From assembly GCA_963920765.1 (NCBI GenBank), contig OY987244.1:32929678-32993677 (forward strand): a DNA stretch of 64,000 nucleotides. Reading direction: 5' to 3'. The stretch is from Ulota crispa. Its lineage: Eukaryota > Streptophyta > Bryopsida > Orthotrichales > Orthotrichaceae. This document shows, in pieces, positions 22,043-33,600 of the stretch. Numbering within the stretch: the first letter of the stretch is position 1; every line of letters starts with the position of its first letter. Below the pieces are notes generated by a model. It worked only from the letters and a program-made list of their open reading frames with translations. It was not told where the DNA came from and ran no database searches. The translations under genes and the position numbers were made by a program.

Positions 22043-23498
22043 ATGGAGGGCGAACAGCAACGCACATTTGCTCCACATGTCCAAAAGGCGAATATGACTG
22101 AATCTCAACGTGGATCATGTTACAAATTCTTACTAGCTCAAAGCTACAATGGAATCTTGAAAAAATGATTGATTACAACTGCGGCACATCGATTTGGATT
22201 TACCACTCAAACAATTTGCAATGTTTGGGCAAGGAGCAAAGCCTCTATATCAAATGGGAATGACTTTGCAAATGTTTCTTCTCGCATTCAAGAAAATTCA
22301 AGACAAAAAAGGAAGGAGATTGACATAGCCGCAATGAAAGATATTCCATTGAGGCAACGTAAAAACATTCACTCCTTGGCGTTTGCCATGAATATCTCCA
22401 AATTGACGCTATATTGACGCATAAAGGAAGGGAAGCTCTATCGCCATTCGAGTGCGCTGAAACCATTTCTTACTGAAGCAAATAAGAAATCCAGGCTTCA
22501 GTACGCATTGTCTATGATTGAACCATCCTCTTTGAATATAGAGATGTTGACATTCAAGGGTTCATTTGATTGTGTTCATACAGATGAAAAATGGTTTTAT
22601 CTCACTAAAAAAAGCGGCAACTTCTATCTATTGCCCGATGAAGAAGAGCCACAACGTACTGCTAAAAGTAAGCAATTCATTCTCAAGGTCATGTTCCTTG
22701 CCGCCATTGCGCGCCCTTGCTTTGATTACTTGAGGAATCGTTTTTTCAGTGGCAAGATTGGAATATATCCTCTTGTACTTCAAGAACCTACCAAACAATC
22801 TAGCAAGAATTGTCCAGTCGGTACAATGGAGACAAAGCCAATTGCAGCAATTGCAAAGGAGGTCACAAAACGCTTTTTGATAGAAAAGGTGTTTCCGGAC
22901 ATCAGATCAATTTGGCCACAAAGCTCAAAACCGAGACCAGTTGAAGTCTTTGTTCAACAAGATAATGCAAAACCACATCCAAGTCCAGATGACCCAATTC
23001 TAGTTGAAGAGGGCAACAGGATAATGCAAAACCACATCCAAGTCCAGATGACCCAATTCTAGTTGAAGAGGGCAACAGGATAATGCAAAACCACATCCAA
23101 GTCCAGATGACCCAATTCTAGTTGAAGAGGGCAATAAAGATGGACTTAAAATCCGTTTGGTGTGCCAACCGCCAAACAGTCCAGATACAAATGTGTTGGA
23201 CCTAGGTTTTTTTCAAGTCATCCAATCATTACAGCATCGAAAGGCACCTACTGGAATTGACGAGTTGGTTAGTGCAGTAGTCACCTCATTCAATGAGATG
23301 ACAAAGGAGAAATTGAATGATGTCTTTCTTTCTCTTCAAAATTGCCTCATTAGTGTCATGAAAGTTCATGGAGGTAACAACTACAAGGTCCCTCACATGG
23401 GCAAAGCAAGATTAGCAAGATTAGGTCGTCTTCCTATAAATCTAAAATGCCCTGCCGACATATTACAAGGAGCCTTAGATGCTAGTTTTGATGTATAG
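22043..23498 (+). pseudogene. Mariner-like DD39D transposase, broken (copy A)
   Basis: A frame starts at the ATG at 22043, just after an AG acceptor. The N-terminal part carries helix-turn-helix-like text (AHRFGFTTQTICNVWARSK). The catalytic part shows HTDEKWFY (first Asp), VFVQQDNAKPH (second Asp), then PPNSPDTNVLDLGFF (third Asp). Without the repeat insertion, 39 residues separate the last two Asps, the plant MLE spacing. It is dead: TGA stops at 22166 and about 22416, and a 59-bp tandem triplication at 22961-23137 right after the second Asp shifts the frame and stops it. The same lesions occur in copy B, so they predate the duplication. Normal role: cut-and-paste of elements with CTCCCTCC ends. 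Confidence 0.93.
22961..23137. repeat. 59-bp tandem array, 3 units, inside transposase
   Basis: Three head-to-tail 59-bp units begin GATAATGCAAAACCACATCC; the last ends in a variant AATAA. The unit length is not a multiple of 3, so each extra unit shifts the frame. Copy B carries four units. Confidence 0.95.
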
Positions 23499-23671
23499 AT
23501 CATTGAATTGAGAAAATTGTGGTGCAATAAGCTAGAGTTTTAGTTTGGTGGGTTGAGGGGGAAAATCCAAGAACTTGAATTGTTTTTTAAAGCTTGGGTC
23601 TTATACATTGTACTTTCATTTACATAAAAGCCTTTGTTTGGATTAGTAATTTGACAGTTGTGAAAAATCTC

Positions 23672-24113
23672 ATTAGCAAAGTTTTGAGCCCTCCAAGAGC
23701 CCCCTCAGGTTTGACAAACCAAGCTATTAATTGGCTAGCATGAGTACAACAAAAGGGCACTCATACCTTTTGCAACCTTATATGAAGGACCTAAGCCACA
23801 TGCACAATCCAAAACAATAAAAAAAGGGCATTGTACTCATAAAATGTGTAAATGTACTCACTACTCACTATCCAAGTACTTCACTCATCTATTCAAGTAG
23901 AATACAGTAGAGTTTATGGCCCTATTGTGCATTTGTACCCATAGTTTTTGACCAATAGGGATAACATAATAGTATAGTTTTTGTGATTGCATTGAATTCA
24001 AAGGGTGAGCGGAAATAGGGAATTAGTGATTTGTTTGTTGTAAGAAGTACATGCCTTGGGTTCCTTTTTGGTGTTTTGGAGAGGGCTCTTGGAGGGCTCA
24101 AAACATTGCTAAT
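23672..24113. mobile_element. MITE with about 31-bp inverted ends, in MLE
   Basis: Left ATTAGCAAAGTTTTGAGCCC and right GGGCTCAAAACATTGCTAAT are inverted with one mismatch, extending into CTCCAAGAGCCC on each side. About 442 bp, no ORF; no target duplication could be fixed. Mirror copy at 57930-58371. Confidence 0.7.
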
Positions 24114-24474
24114 GTTCTTTCTTAGGCAACCAAGACATATCTTGAAAAAAAAAACTTATGGAATTGATTTTTTTAATGCAATTTTAACAAATTCTCAAAA
24201 AAATAATATTAGTGAGGATTAACTTTGTTAGGTAGAGTAGTCTCACCATTGGGATTATTGTGTATCATTTCCATCTTAGGAAATACAAGTGTAGGTACCC
24301 ATTTTACCAACGGAGGTAACAAGAATGTCCTTGTAATAAGAAAATTTTGGGCTAGCAATCTTATTACAAAATGTGGCTAATTTTAAGCATGAGTGATTGG
24401 TTAACTCACAAATGCCACTAACTTGATTCAAAGTAAAGCCTCATTTTAACCACTTGATGCATGTACCCCTCTCC

Positions 24475-24600
24475 CCACTTTATGCATATACCCATCTTTC
24501 CACTTTATGCATGTACCCATCTTTCCACTTTATGCATGTACCCATCTTTCCACTTTATGCATGTACCCATCTTTCCACTTTATGCATGTACCCCTTTCTC
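24475..24600. repeat. 25-bp tandem array in MLE
   Basis: About five units of CCACTTTATGCATGTACCCA plus TCTTT, the first and last slightly varied. The unit has no stop in the overlapping frames, which creates spurious His/Phe/Pro-rich ORFs. The same number of units occurs in copy B (57443-57568). Confidence 0.9.
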
Positions 24601-24796
24601 ATCTCTAAAAAAACAAGCAGGTCATTGGAAGTTGCACCATGACACTTTCTCTCAACCAATCTCTATTTGGAGTTGTGTATTTTATTCTTGGTTGTATTTT
24701 TCTATATATAGAAAAGGTTGTAATTTTTATTCTATTATTCATCAATTCAATTTTTTGTTCAATATTATATGTACTTCTATTTTTTTTTTAAATTAA

Positions 24797-25070
24797 CCCC
24801 TAAATGCTAGAGTCACCAAATTCCCGTGTCAACAATACTTTGAAGTTAAATAAAACATTACTAAAATGCTATTTGTAGTAGTTTGTATCTTTGAAAAATT
24901 CTATATGAAGTCTAGTTTTAGCATCAAAAATCTGATTAAAAAAATGAATGATTATGATTTCTCTATCCAAAATTTTGTGCAAGTTAGTGTGTCCATTGCA
25001 AATCTAAATTTTCTAGTGTTGAAGGCTATCGGACATGAGCCTCAAATACACTAGATCTTGGAGAAAAAAT
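24797..25070. mobile_element. TTAA element fragment T2 (family A, one end)
   Basis: It starts CCCCTAAATGCTAGAG after TTAA at 24793-24796 and follows family A (CAACAATACTTTGAAG, then CCTCAAATACACTAGATCTTGG) for about 270 bp, then diverges. The opposite end is missing. Mirror at 56973-57246. Confidence 0.6.
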
Positions 25071-25797
25071 CACATTCTTCAATAGAATTACCTAGAAATA
25101 GTGAGGAGTCTCTTAGAAATTCTTAACATATTCACACATTGTCCAAAAAATAGACAAAGTATATAGTATAACTATACTAAGATAACGTGAAATCCTTACC
25201 ATGAAGACCTAATTGAGACAAAGACAATGTACTGCAGAGTATATTTAGGAATTGTCCTCAAATGCTAATGTGGTCGTTTTTTGTTGTATTTACGATAACT
25301 AATGTGGAACAATTCATTTCAATTTCCTTGGTAGCAATGACAATGTGCACCCTAAAATACAAGCAAGTCTAACAAATTATAGTTATTTCCATCCATCCAT
25401 CACTTATATATTTTTCATCCATGTTGTATTCAAAATGTCAATGTTGTCATGAAAAGTGTATGTTGTATGTAAACTATTAATGAAGTAAGTTCATTTTAGA
25501 GTATTTTATGGATGAAAAAATAAGAAAAAATTGGAATACTATTTTCAAAAAATAGGTAAGATTTTTGCAAAAAAATGACCTAACTAAATTTCATTGTTAT
25601 CTTACATGTTTTCAAAGTAATTCCTCTTCCTCCTATGTTTAGAATTTGTTTGACCTTTGAATCTTTGATACCAAGCATCAAAAGTGTTCGATAGATGAGT
25701 TCATTGTTCAATGTAGAAACAAAAAGAATGTACTTATCGGTCCAGTAATTAGATCATTTTGGTGACTACCTTGGTCATGGAAGGCCACGTCCCTTAA

Positions 25798-26442
25798 CCC
25801 CTAAATGCCCAAGGCCTTTCTAAACTTCTTGGTATTTTTAGGAAAGTGAACAATCAATCAACCTTTTCATAAATCTCATCAAGTTATTTTAAATTGTAAC
25901 CATACAAATTTAAACTTGACATCTTAGAGATTACATGGAAAAAAATAACAAAAAAATATTCCTTATAGTTTGAAAGATTATAACGTTTGAACATGAAGGT
26001 GTTAAAATTGCAAAAGTGACTTGAAGTTTTCTAATCCTCATTTCACATTTCAAATCTAAAAATTTGGTTATCAAAAAAATATGAGGTTTAAGGTCATTAC
26101 ATGTTTAACCTCAACCAATTTATGGCTTTCAAAATCTACTCTTGTATTTTTTTTAAATGGATTCCTAATGCGGATTTTTCTCCAAGCTCTAGTGTATTTG
26201 AGGCTCATTTTCAAGATCTTCCAACACTAGAAAACTCAAGATTGCAGTGGACACCCTTGTACAAAATCTTGAGTAGAAAAATCATGAACATTCATTTTCA
26301 AAATCAGATTTTTGTTGTTGAAAACAGACTTCAAAACAAGCTTGTGTTCAAAAGAAAATACCAAAAATAGTGAGTTGATAAGATTTTGTTCATCTTCAAA
26401 GTTTTGCAAACACCCAAATTGGGTGCCTTGGGCATTTAGGGG
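25798..26442. mobile_element. TTAA-flanked element T3 (645 bp, family A)
   Basis: Ends CCCCTAAATGCCCAAGGC and GCCTTGGGCATTTAGGGG are near-perfect inverses, with TTAA outside both. It is almost the same length as and closely similar to the 49582-50225 member outside the MLE. Mirror at 55601-56245. The 89-codon frame inside has no domain content. Confidence 0.9.
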
Positions 26443-26454
26443 TTAAGGCATTAA

Positions 26455-27172
26455 CCCCTAGAGGTCCAAGTTTCCCCTTGGGGGACAAATGGGATCTCGG
26501 GCATGTAATTGTGGCTAAACTACTTAGTGTGATTTTTTGAAACTTTTATGGAAGATGTGGAATTCAAAGATTTGTGTAGACATCTAATTTTTTCTTCATT
26601 CCGACATGTATTGAAGAAGTTAAAAATGAACTTTTGAAAAACAAGGGTGGGCGGGCATCCCAAAAACTTCTTCAAAAATTTCATTTTTTAAAATAAAAAT
26701 CTACTGTTGGTTCTTTAGACTCACGTATATATGGGAAGTTTTGAATCATTCAGTTTTGATTGATGAGATGAAATTTATGAGAAGTTTTATTTTGCGGGTA
26801 GGCATGGTTTTGAGATTTTCTACACCTACTTGCAAACTACAGCTTCTCATAACTTTCATCTCATCAATCAAAATTGAATGAATCAAAGCTTCCCACATAT
26901 ACGTAAGTCTAAAGAATCAAACTTAGATTTACATTTTTTAAAAACGCAATTTGTGAAGAAGTTTTTGGGCTGCCCGTCAACCCCTGTTTTTCAAAAATTC
27001 ATTTTAAACTTATTTAATGAATGTTGGAATGAAGGAAAAACTAGATGCCCACACATATATTTGAATTCTCCATCTTCCATAAAAGCTTCAAAAAATTACA
27101 CAAAGTAGTTTAGCCAGAGGTACATGCCCGAAATCCCATTTGTCCCCGAGGGGACACTTGGGCCTTTAGGGA
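26455..27172. mobile_element. TTAA-flanked foldback element T4 (718 bp, family B)
   Basis: Ends are CCCCTAGAGGTCCAAG and ACTTGGGCCTTTAGGGA, with TTAA outside. Almost the whole element is inverted on itself around about 26820, with arms near 340 bp (for example CTTCCATAAAAGCTTCAAAA against TTTTGAAACTTTTATGGAAG). It lies 4 bp from T3's TTAA. Mirror at 54871-55588. Confidence 0.88.
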
Positions 27173-27411
27173 TTAAGGGTTAACCGAGGAACAACGGTAT
27201 AGATTTGAAGTGTCTAACTGATGACTCTGTGGTTTTTAACCTTGTGGATTTTCACATTTTTTGGCCTTGCATTTGGGCAAATTGTGGAGAGCTTTCCTTC
27301 AACCCAGTGAATACTGTTGTGTTTTTGTAAATGAAAAGATTTTACAATACAACTACCGCGTACTAGCCAACCACATGGTTACTTCGTACAATTTTTTTTT
27401 TCTTCTATTAA

Positions 27412-28176
27412 CCCCTGAGCACCCAGGCCGTATCCACCAAAATCAGGGTTTTGGAGACCGACGACTTTGATGCATTGTATCTTGGTCAATCGGATGATCC
27501 ACAAAAAATGACCATTGAAAATAATGGAACACCTACTTAGAAAATGGCTTGCAAATTTTGGGAACAATCCACCACAGGAGATGGGAGATTATAACATTTG
27601 ATCAAATAACATGTGATGACAAAATCTCATTTTTTGGTAGGTAGTTACTATTTGGTGATTTTTACAAAATTCTTTTAAGCCCCGGATTCATCTCAAATTT
27701 TGTGAGCAGCAAGATTAGATGTGAATGCACACACTTGTAAATTATTGAAAACTGCACTTCTTTTTATGTCAAGTTTTAGGGCTTCAAATTGCTAATGCAC
27801 GGAAAACAATGACCGGCACGATTGGTGACGGTTGCCATAATAAGGGTTTAGAACATGCTTGAACCCTTGCCAACAACTTTCCCGCTACCACAAAACTTAC
27901 ACAAGGAAGCTTGCATGGGGTATTGACCGGTTGCAGCATGTAAAACGTTGCTTGCTAACCCGCCTCCGCTGCCCCATATGGTGTTTCACCAAATCAAATC
28001 TCTTGTAGCGCTTATACAACAATTTGACTTTCCTCCCCATTACTCCATTGACATGAACAACTTGAATGCTTTCACAATTGTAGTTTATAGCAAGACCAAA
28101 AAGTTAGATCCAATGCCTCAAAACAAGGCTTTAAAATCTGGAGCGACCAAAATCGGGTCGCTGGGGCACTTAGGAA
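27412..28176. mobile_element. TTAA-flanked element T5 (765 bp)
   Basis: Left CCCCTGAGCACCCAGGCC, right CTGGGGCACTTAGGAA, TTAA at 27408-27411 and 28177-28180. The right TTAA is shared with T6. The interior differs from families A and B. Mirror at 53867-54631. Confidence 0.8.
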
Positions 28177-28180
28177 TTAA

Positions 28181-29141
28181 CCCCTAAAAGACCAAGTGGT
28201 TGTTCAACAACCACTTGAGAACTCGAGTAGGGTCATATGGAGTCAATTTTTATTGGATGTTCTCAAAATTGTTACACAAGGTGCAAATATGTATCCCCCA
28301 AGTGGAAATCTAGTTTTTTTTCCCAATCAGATGCCCAATTCAAAAGTTATGTTGCTCAAAAGAAATTGGGCAATTTGGGCAGTTTGAGCATCTTTGGAGA
28401 ATCTTATGCTAAAACTCTCATCAACTTTTGAAATTTGGCAAGTATGTAACTTGAAAAACATGGTGTACAATTGCCAAAAAAAAAAAAAAAAAAAAAAAAA
28501 AGAGCTCTCACATCACATTTTGAAGGGAGTCAAACTTTGTTAACTATGTTTGGGCAGTTTCAATACAAAAGAATTCCTTTAACTTCAAGCCCTATTATCT
28601 TTCAATCTATACATCCAAAGCTCTTGAAACTTTTTTTCACACATTCCAAATGTTTGTCTCCAATCTTTCGTAGTTTAGATTTCAAGTGAAAGACTTCCAC
28701 ATTGCACAAGAAATCATGGAAGAATGACTAATGTGTTGCCAAGTCACTAAACCTCCTTACATTGCAGGGTGATTTAGAATAACCTAAATTATATTTTTGC
28801 ATATGAAATTTCATGAGTGAATGTAACATCATATACTTGTGAATGGTCAAAATGCTCAAATTTGTGTAGAGTAAAAATTTTACTCTAGGAAGGCTCAAAG
28901 TCCGTTGACCTTGTTTTGCAAGAATGAAAAAAAGTTGTTTTTCTCACTTCAAACGTTATAATCTTAAAATCATCGCTGTCAAGTGGGCTGAAATTCTTTG
29001 CACATGTTGGTTTAGTGATTTTACAAACTTTTGTATGGTTGAAATTGAGAAAAATGGTTTTGATTTTTGATTTTGGGCAATGCACTAAAAGTTGGTAGTT
29101 TCTGAGATTTTTTCTCAAAAACACCCTTGGTCCTTTAGGGG
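28181..29141. mobile_element. TTAA-flanked element T6 (961 bp)
   Basis: Left CCCCTAAAAGACCAAGTGG, right CCTTGGTCCTTTAGGGG, TTAA on both sides. It contains a pure A tract of about 27 bases near 28476. Mirror at 52902-53862 with the same tract length. Confidence 0.85.
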
Positions 29142-29529
29142 TTAACACAAATGAAACAGAATTTTATTGCAAAATAAGAATTTCAATTCTTTTTAGTGCA
29201 ACAAGTTAAATTACCTCCAACCACGAGTGGCCAAACCACAAGGAAATCACATCGACCTCTGAACCCATGACCTTCAGAGACTTCAGGGTAATTGCCAACC
29301 CATGAACTTCAAACCCGTCTCCTGTGGTTGAAGCTGCCATGGAGCTTCCCAATGTCATGCTCATTCAATTATTAGTTCATTCTCTGGGCCCAGCTATTGT
29401 AGCTTTTGTCATAATGTTCATTACAAAGGGATTCATTTTGCAGGCTATTTGTCCTAGTCACAGTAGGAAAATCATTTTGGGACAAGACTCTAAGGCCATC
29501 CGGAAGATCATTTTGGGACGGAGGGAGTA

Positions 29530-30615
29530 TAAAAAAAGGATCCCATATTGGATGAAAAGGAGAGAGTTTTGGTGCAACTATGTTTTGCATTCCGTACATG
29601 TAGCAATAAACAAGAGTTTAACAAGTATACACCTAAAAATAGAGTGGAGGTACTTTAACAAGTAGAGCAGAGCAATCTTGACTAAAGTAAAATTTGAACG
29701 TTGCTGAAAAATACGAACATAGTAGAGTAAAGGTTTAACTACACATTAAAGTTTTACTTACTAGTGGCATGAGGAGATGGCATTGGGCATGGGGGGCACA
29801 TTTTGGGATAAGGTTGCTATTACACAATTTGTCTATATCAAGGATGTTTTGGTTGCCTCCGTTGGTATAACGGGTACATAAACTAGTCGGTCAATAAAGA
29901 GGCCTGTATTGGCAGTAGCAGAGGCTCCAAACCAGGTCTCGACTTGTGAAGCCACCCTTATTCTCTTGTTCACTACTAATTCCATAATCTAATTCTGATA
30001 ATTGCTGATTCTCACAACTTCAATATCCTCTACAGTAATCGAAGCTGAATACACAAAGCCGAAACAAAAAGAAAACGAAGGCAACTCCCATTGCACACCT
30101 AGCATGGTCAAACACCACAGCAATTCCTCCAACAAACCTCCTAAAAGAAATTTACCATTAAGAAAATGATACACAAAAACTACTACTCTCGATTGGAAAA
30201 AACCCACGTCCCTGTAAAATTAAAACTACTATACAGATTGGTAGGAAAAGAAACCCACGCTCGCCACAATCACAGTGGCACAAGCTGTACAATTCCTATA
30301 CACAGCAGTAGCCCTCTCTTCCTTCTGAGCAACACAGCTTTCACGAGGAAGACGACTACGACGACGTGTCTAGTAAATGACCTGCAAATGGGTCTAAAAC
30401 CCTAAACCCTCGTATACCCACGTGAAAAAACCTCAGCTCGGCTACAATTCTCCAGATGCAAATCCACAATATCTGCGCAGAAAACCTTGCACAGCCTCCT
30501 TCAAGATGCTCATTGATCTTAGGACCACGTACATCACAATTCGGAGACACGAATGAAAAAACCCATGTATGGTACAAACAAATATTCCTCAAATCATATC
30601 ACCCTGTTTGTTATA
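29530..30615. other. Intergenic between MLE copy A and the bHLH gene
   Basis: No gene recognised. The right part should hold the 3' UTR and poly(A) site of the minus-strand bHLH gene; I could not pick the site. Short frames on both strands lack domain content. Confidence 0.4.
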
Positions 30616-33600
30616 CTAGTGCGTCTCCAGCTTTGGCCTCTTCAAAGATGGTTCAGGCTCCGCAAGTGATGGTCGTGTCCTTCCTTGCGATTGATGACTC
30701 TGCGCAGAAGACTCCGGTGTTGTGGCAACCTGCTATCAACACCACAAATCCCTACCTACCGTTATACCCCACAGGAATCTCAAATTTCGAAACATTCATC
30801 GTTTGTCTTTGAAAACTGTAGGGCGTGATTTCTATTTCTGTTGAAATCAATCAATTGGTTCATAAAATATACCAACTGTAAATATCATAATTGTTTACCT
30901 TGACTGAAGTATCAGCGGCAGCTACTGTAGCGTTTTGTCCAAGATCAATTTGGACAGATATATTTGCTTTGCTCAAGTCCACCCCGGAGCTCTGCAATGC
31001 TCGTGTCAATGTGTCCAGTAACCTGCCAATTGCAAAACGTAGCAGTTTCGGCACATGTGTATTATTATCCTCTTCCATAGTACACGAAACCAATAACTAT
31101 CAAGATACTGCCAAGCACAAGCCATTGACAAATGGCACCACTCTATACAAGCCTGGACAATCACTTTACAAAAATGGCTATCAACGTTTAACCTATTCAA
31201 TGACTAAGAGGTCAAATTTGGGGCCTGCTAGTTAGGAAGTGTTGAGTGGGTGACATGAGCAGTTTCATCAGCAGAGAAGTCTAGAATTGAAAAAAAATTG
31301 TAGTAAACTTGCACAACACTGGTCACAGACAACTCAATCATGCGATTCAGACGCAAGGGTGGCAGACTACAAGAGCAATTGCGTGGACAAATATAAGGCC
31401 ACACCGCAATGAGACTGAAGCACGAGGGATTTCTTACCCTTGAGAGTACACAGAAGACACATTGATGACCCCGCTTTGGATACGAGGCGAAGGTTGTGCA
31501 GGTGAAGCAGCAGATCCGTCACCAGGAGTTCCATACTCCATTTGTTGCGACTGCGGATGCCTTACTTGCTTGTCATGCGGCAGAGGTGCTCCTTGTGGTT
31601 GCCTAGCAGTACTAGCACTGGGTGCTCGGGTCCCGTCTTTTCGACCTATAAACGTCGCAGCAGACCTCTGTGGCTCTGATTTTGATTGCTGGCCAGTAGG
31701 CATGTGGTCAGCTTGACTAGCAAGGGAGAATCGCGGCCTCACTTCAAACTGGTTATCTGGAGTGACAGCGCGAGCATAGCTCGGGTTGTATCCATTTTCC
31801 AGCGAGCTCACAGTGTCTGGATCCCTCAACTTTTCTTTTGCAGGGGAGTTAGAGGCAGGCACTTCGTGACCATAATCCTGCATCTCAAAAAACTCCCTAT
31901 TAGGATTGCAGTGCTGGTAATGGTATCATGGCTTAGTGTCAACCTAATAGAACACAGAACACCACTTGTACTACACCAACACTAGCTTAGTATAAAGTAT
32001 CAACAGAAAAACCGTGGGAGTCTTTGTAATGAGTACCTTGGAGAGCACAATGGGCAAGGCGTAGGGTAACGGAATGGCCTGTTGAAGAGACTGCAGTCCT
32101 ACAGCCAAAGGCTGCGCAGTCAACGCAGTCGCATTCTCTTTCTCACCCTCTAACGACGACACGCAGCTGTGAATGCTGCATGCTGGACGGCTGGAGCCCT
32201 GCTGCTGCTGCTGCTGCTGTGTGTTGACACCAACAGTCGATCGAGCTTCCGAAGCTAGTGCCGCCGCGGCTTGTTCAACGGACCGTGGTGCTGCGTTCAC
32301 ATCCGTCGCCGGTTTAACGTCTACCGGAGTCACTCCTGAACCGAAATCCTTGGCGAACACCAGTGCATTGATTTGTGACATCTGTTCACCTGATCCTGCA
32401 GCGCCTCGCTGCAAAGTAGAGCAGATCGTGCACATGTTTAAGTCATTGAAATCGACTATAAAGAAGAGGAAACCAAATGAGTCCAGCTATAGTATGTGTT
32501 AGTCAAAAGGTTAATACAAACCGATACAAAAAAAAGTCCATGTATGACCCTTCTTAGAACAATGGTTGGAAAAAGACACCTCATTTGAAGATTAATAGGT
32601 GACGGGTGAACATTCTCACCTTACAGAGATCCCAAACCATGGACTTCAGTCTTTCCTGATGCCGCCCTTGCTCCACGTTTTCAAACTTCCGTACTTTATC
32701 CTGAAGAACTTGGATATACTCAATAACCTGCAAGCAGATACAATTTGTTAAAGCAATGTCATAACACATTCGATGTGAGAATCTTACGAGTTTTGATGCA
32801 AGTGTGGACAGGCATCATATCCCTAAATACCTGAAAACAGAACTGTCATAGGATTAACTAGGTGAATTTTTCAGTGATTACCTCGAGTAAGAAGGACGCT
32901 TTATCTCGCTTCTGATCACTGTGAGGAACCAAATCTCGCAACATTTGAAACCTGTCGTTGATTTTGCTGCGCCTCCGCTGCTCAGTGGCAGAATGCTTGG
33001 ACCGTGGAGTGCATGCTCTCATTTCCGCATTCTTGGAATCAATTCTCTGTGCAGAGTCCCCTGAGAACGACAAAGACAAACAGAGGTGTTGAGAATAATA
33101 ATCTTCTTCGATGTACACAACATGTATATCTCTGTTGTCTAATTGCAATGCACCAGACCTACCTTTTTGTGACATTGGATCTTTCCGACCTCCTTTAGTT
33201 CGCTCAGACAAATTATCATCATCATCGTCATCGTCCTCCTCAGATGGTGGTCGTGCCGGTCTCTTCGAAACCTCCATCATACTTTGGGCCGCTTGTGCCC
33301 ACTGCCTGCAAATCCAGGTCACAGTCCGTAAGTCCGGATTAACCCGACCTACAAAAATCTAGAAAACAACATCGAATCCCTCTATAATTAGGGGAAACAA
33401 GTGGAACTAAATCGAAGAATTCGCAGAGTTTCAAACTGAAGCTCACTTGGCCATAGGTGGTATCGCCTGATGACCATTCTCAACAGAAGTTTTGACTGCT
33501 GGAATGCCTGCAGGAAACGTCAAGTCTGACGGCATACCAAACTTGAATCTCACTCCTGGCCAACATGCAATAGTCTCTGCCAATTACACGACAAAAAAAC

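Larger units (their letters stand above)
19318..29527 (+). mobile_element. Mariner-like element, copy A (10,210 bp)
   Basis: Ends are CTCCCTCCGTCCCAGAATGA at the left and its inverse TTTTGGGACGGAGGGAG at the right, with TA on both sides (19316-19317 and 29528-29529). These ends, the TA duplication and a DD39D transposase identify a plant mariner-like element. It is far longer than a usual plant MLE because it is loaded with nested insertions: at least five intact TTAA elements (about 3.7 kb), a further TTAA fragment, a MITE at 23672-24113, a palindrome-rich block, tandem arrays and a possible captured ORF. A second copy, inverted, is at 52516-62784. Confidence 0.93.

Noticed and set aside
24475-24600. 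CRISPR-like repeat (25-bp units)
   Set aside because: Units are contiguous without spacers, in a plant transposon; it is a simple tandem array.
19318-29527. LTR retrotransposon or integrated virus as explanation for the 10-kb repeat
   Set aside because: There are no direct LTRs, primer-binding site or reverse transcriptase; ends are inverted with TA duplication and a mariner transposase.
29324-29665. 113-residue ORF at the right end of MLE copy A
   Set aside because: It runs across the terminal repeat into the flank, and its counterpart in copy B changes sequence at the same border, so it is not a gene of the element.
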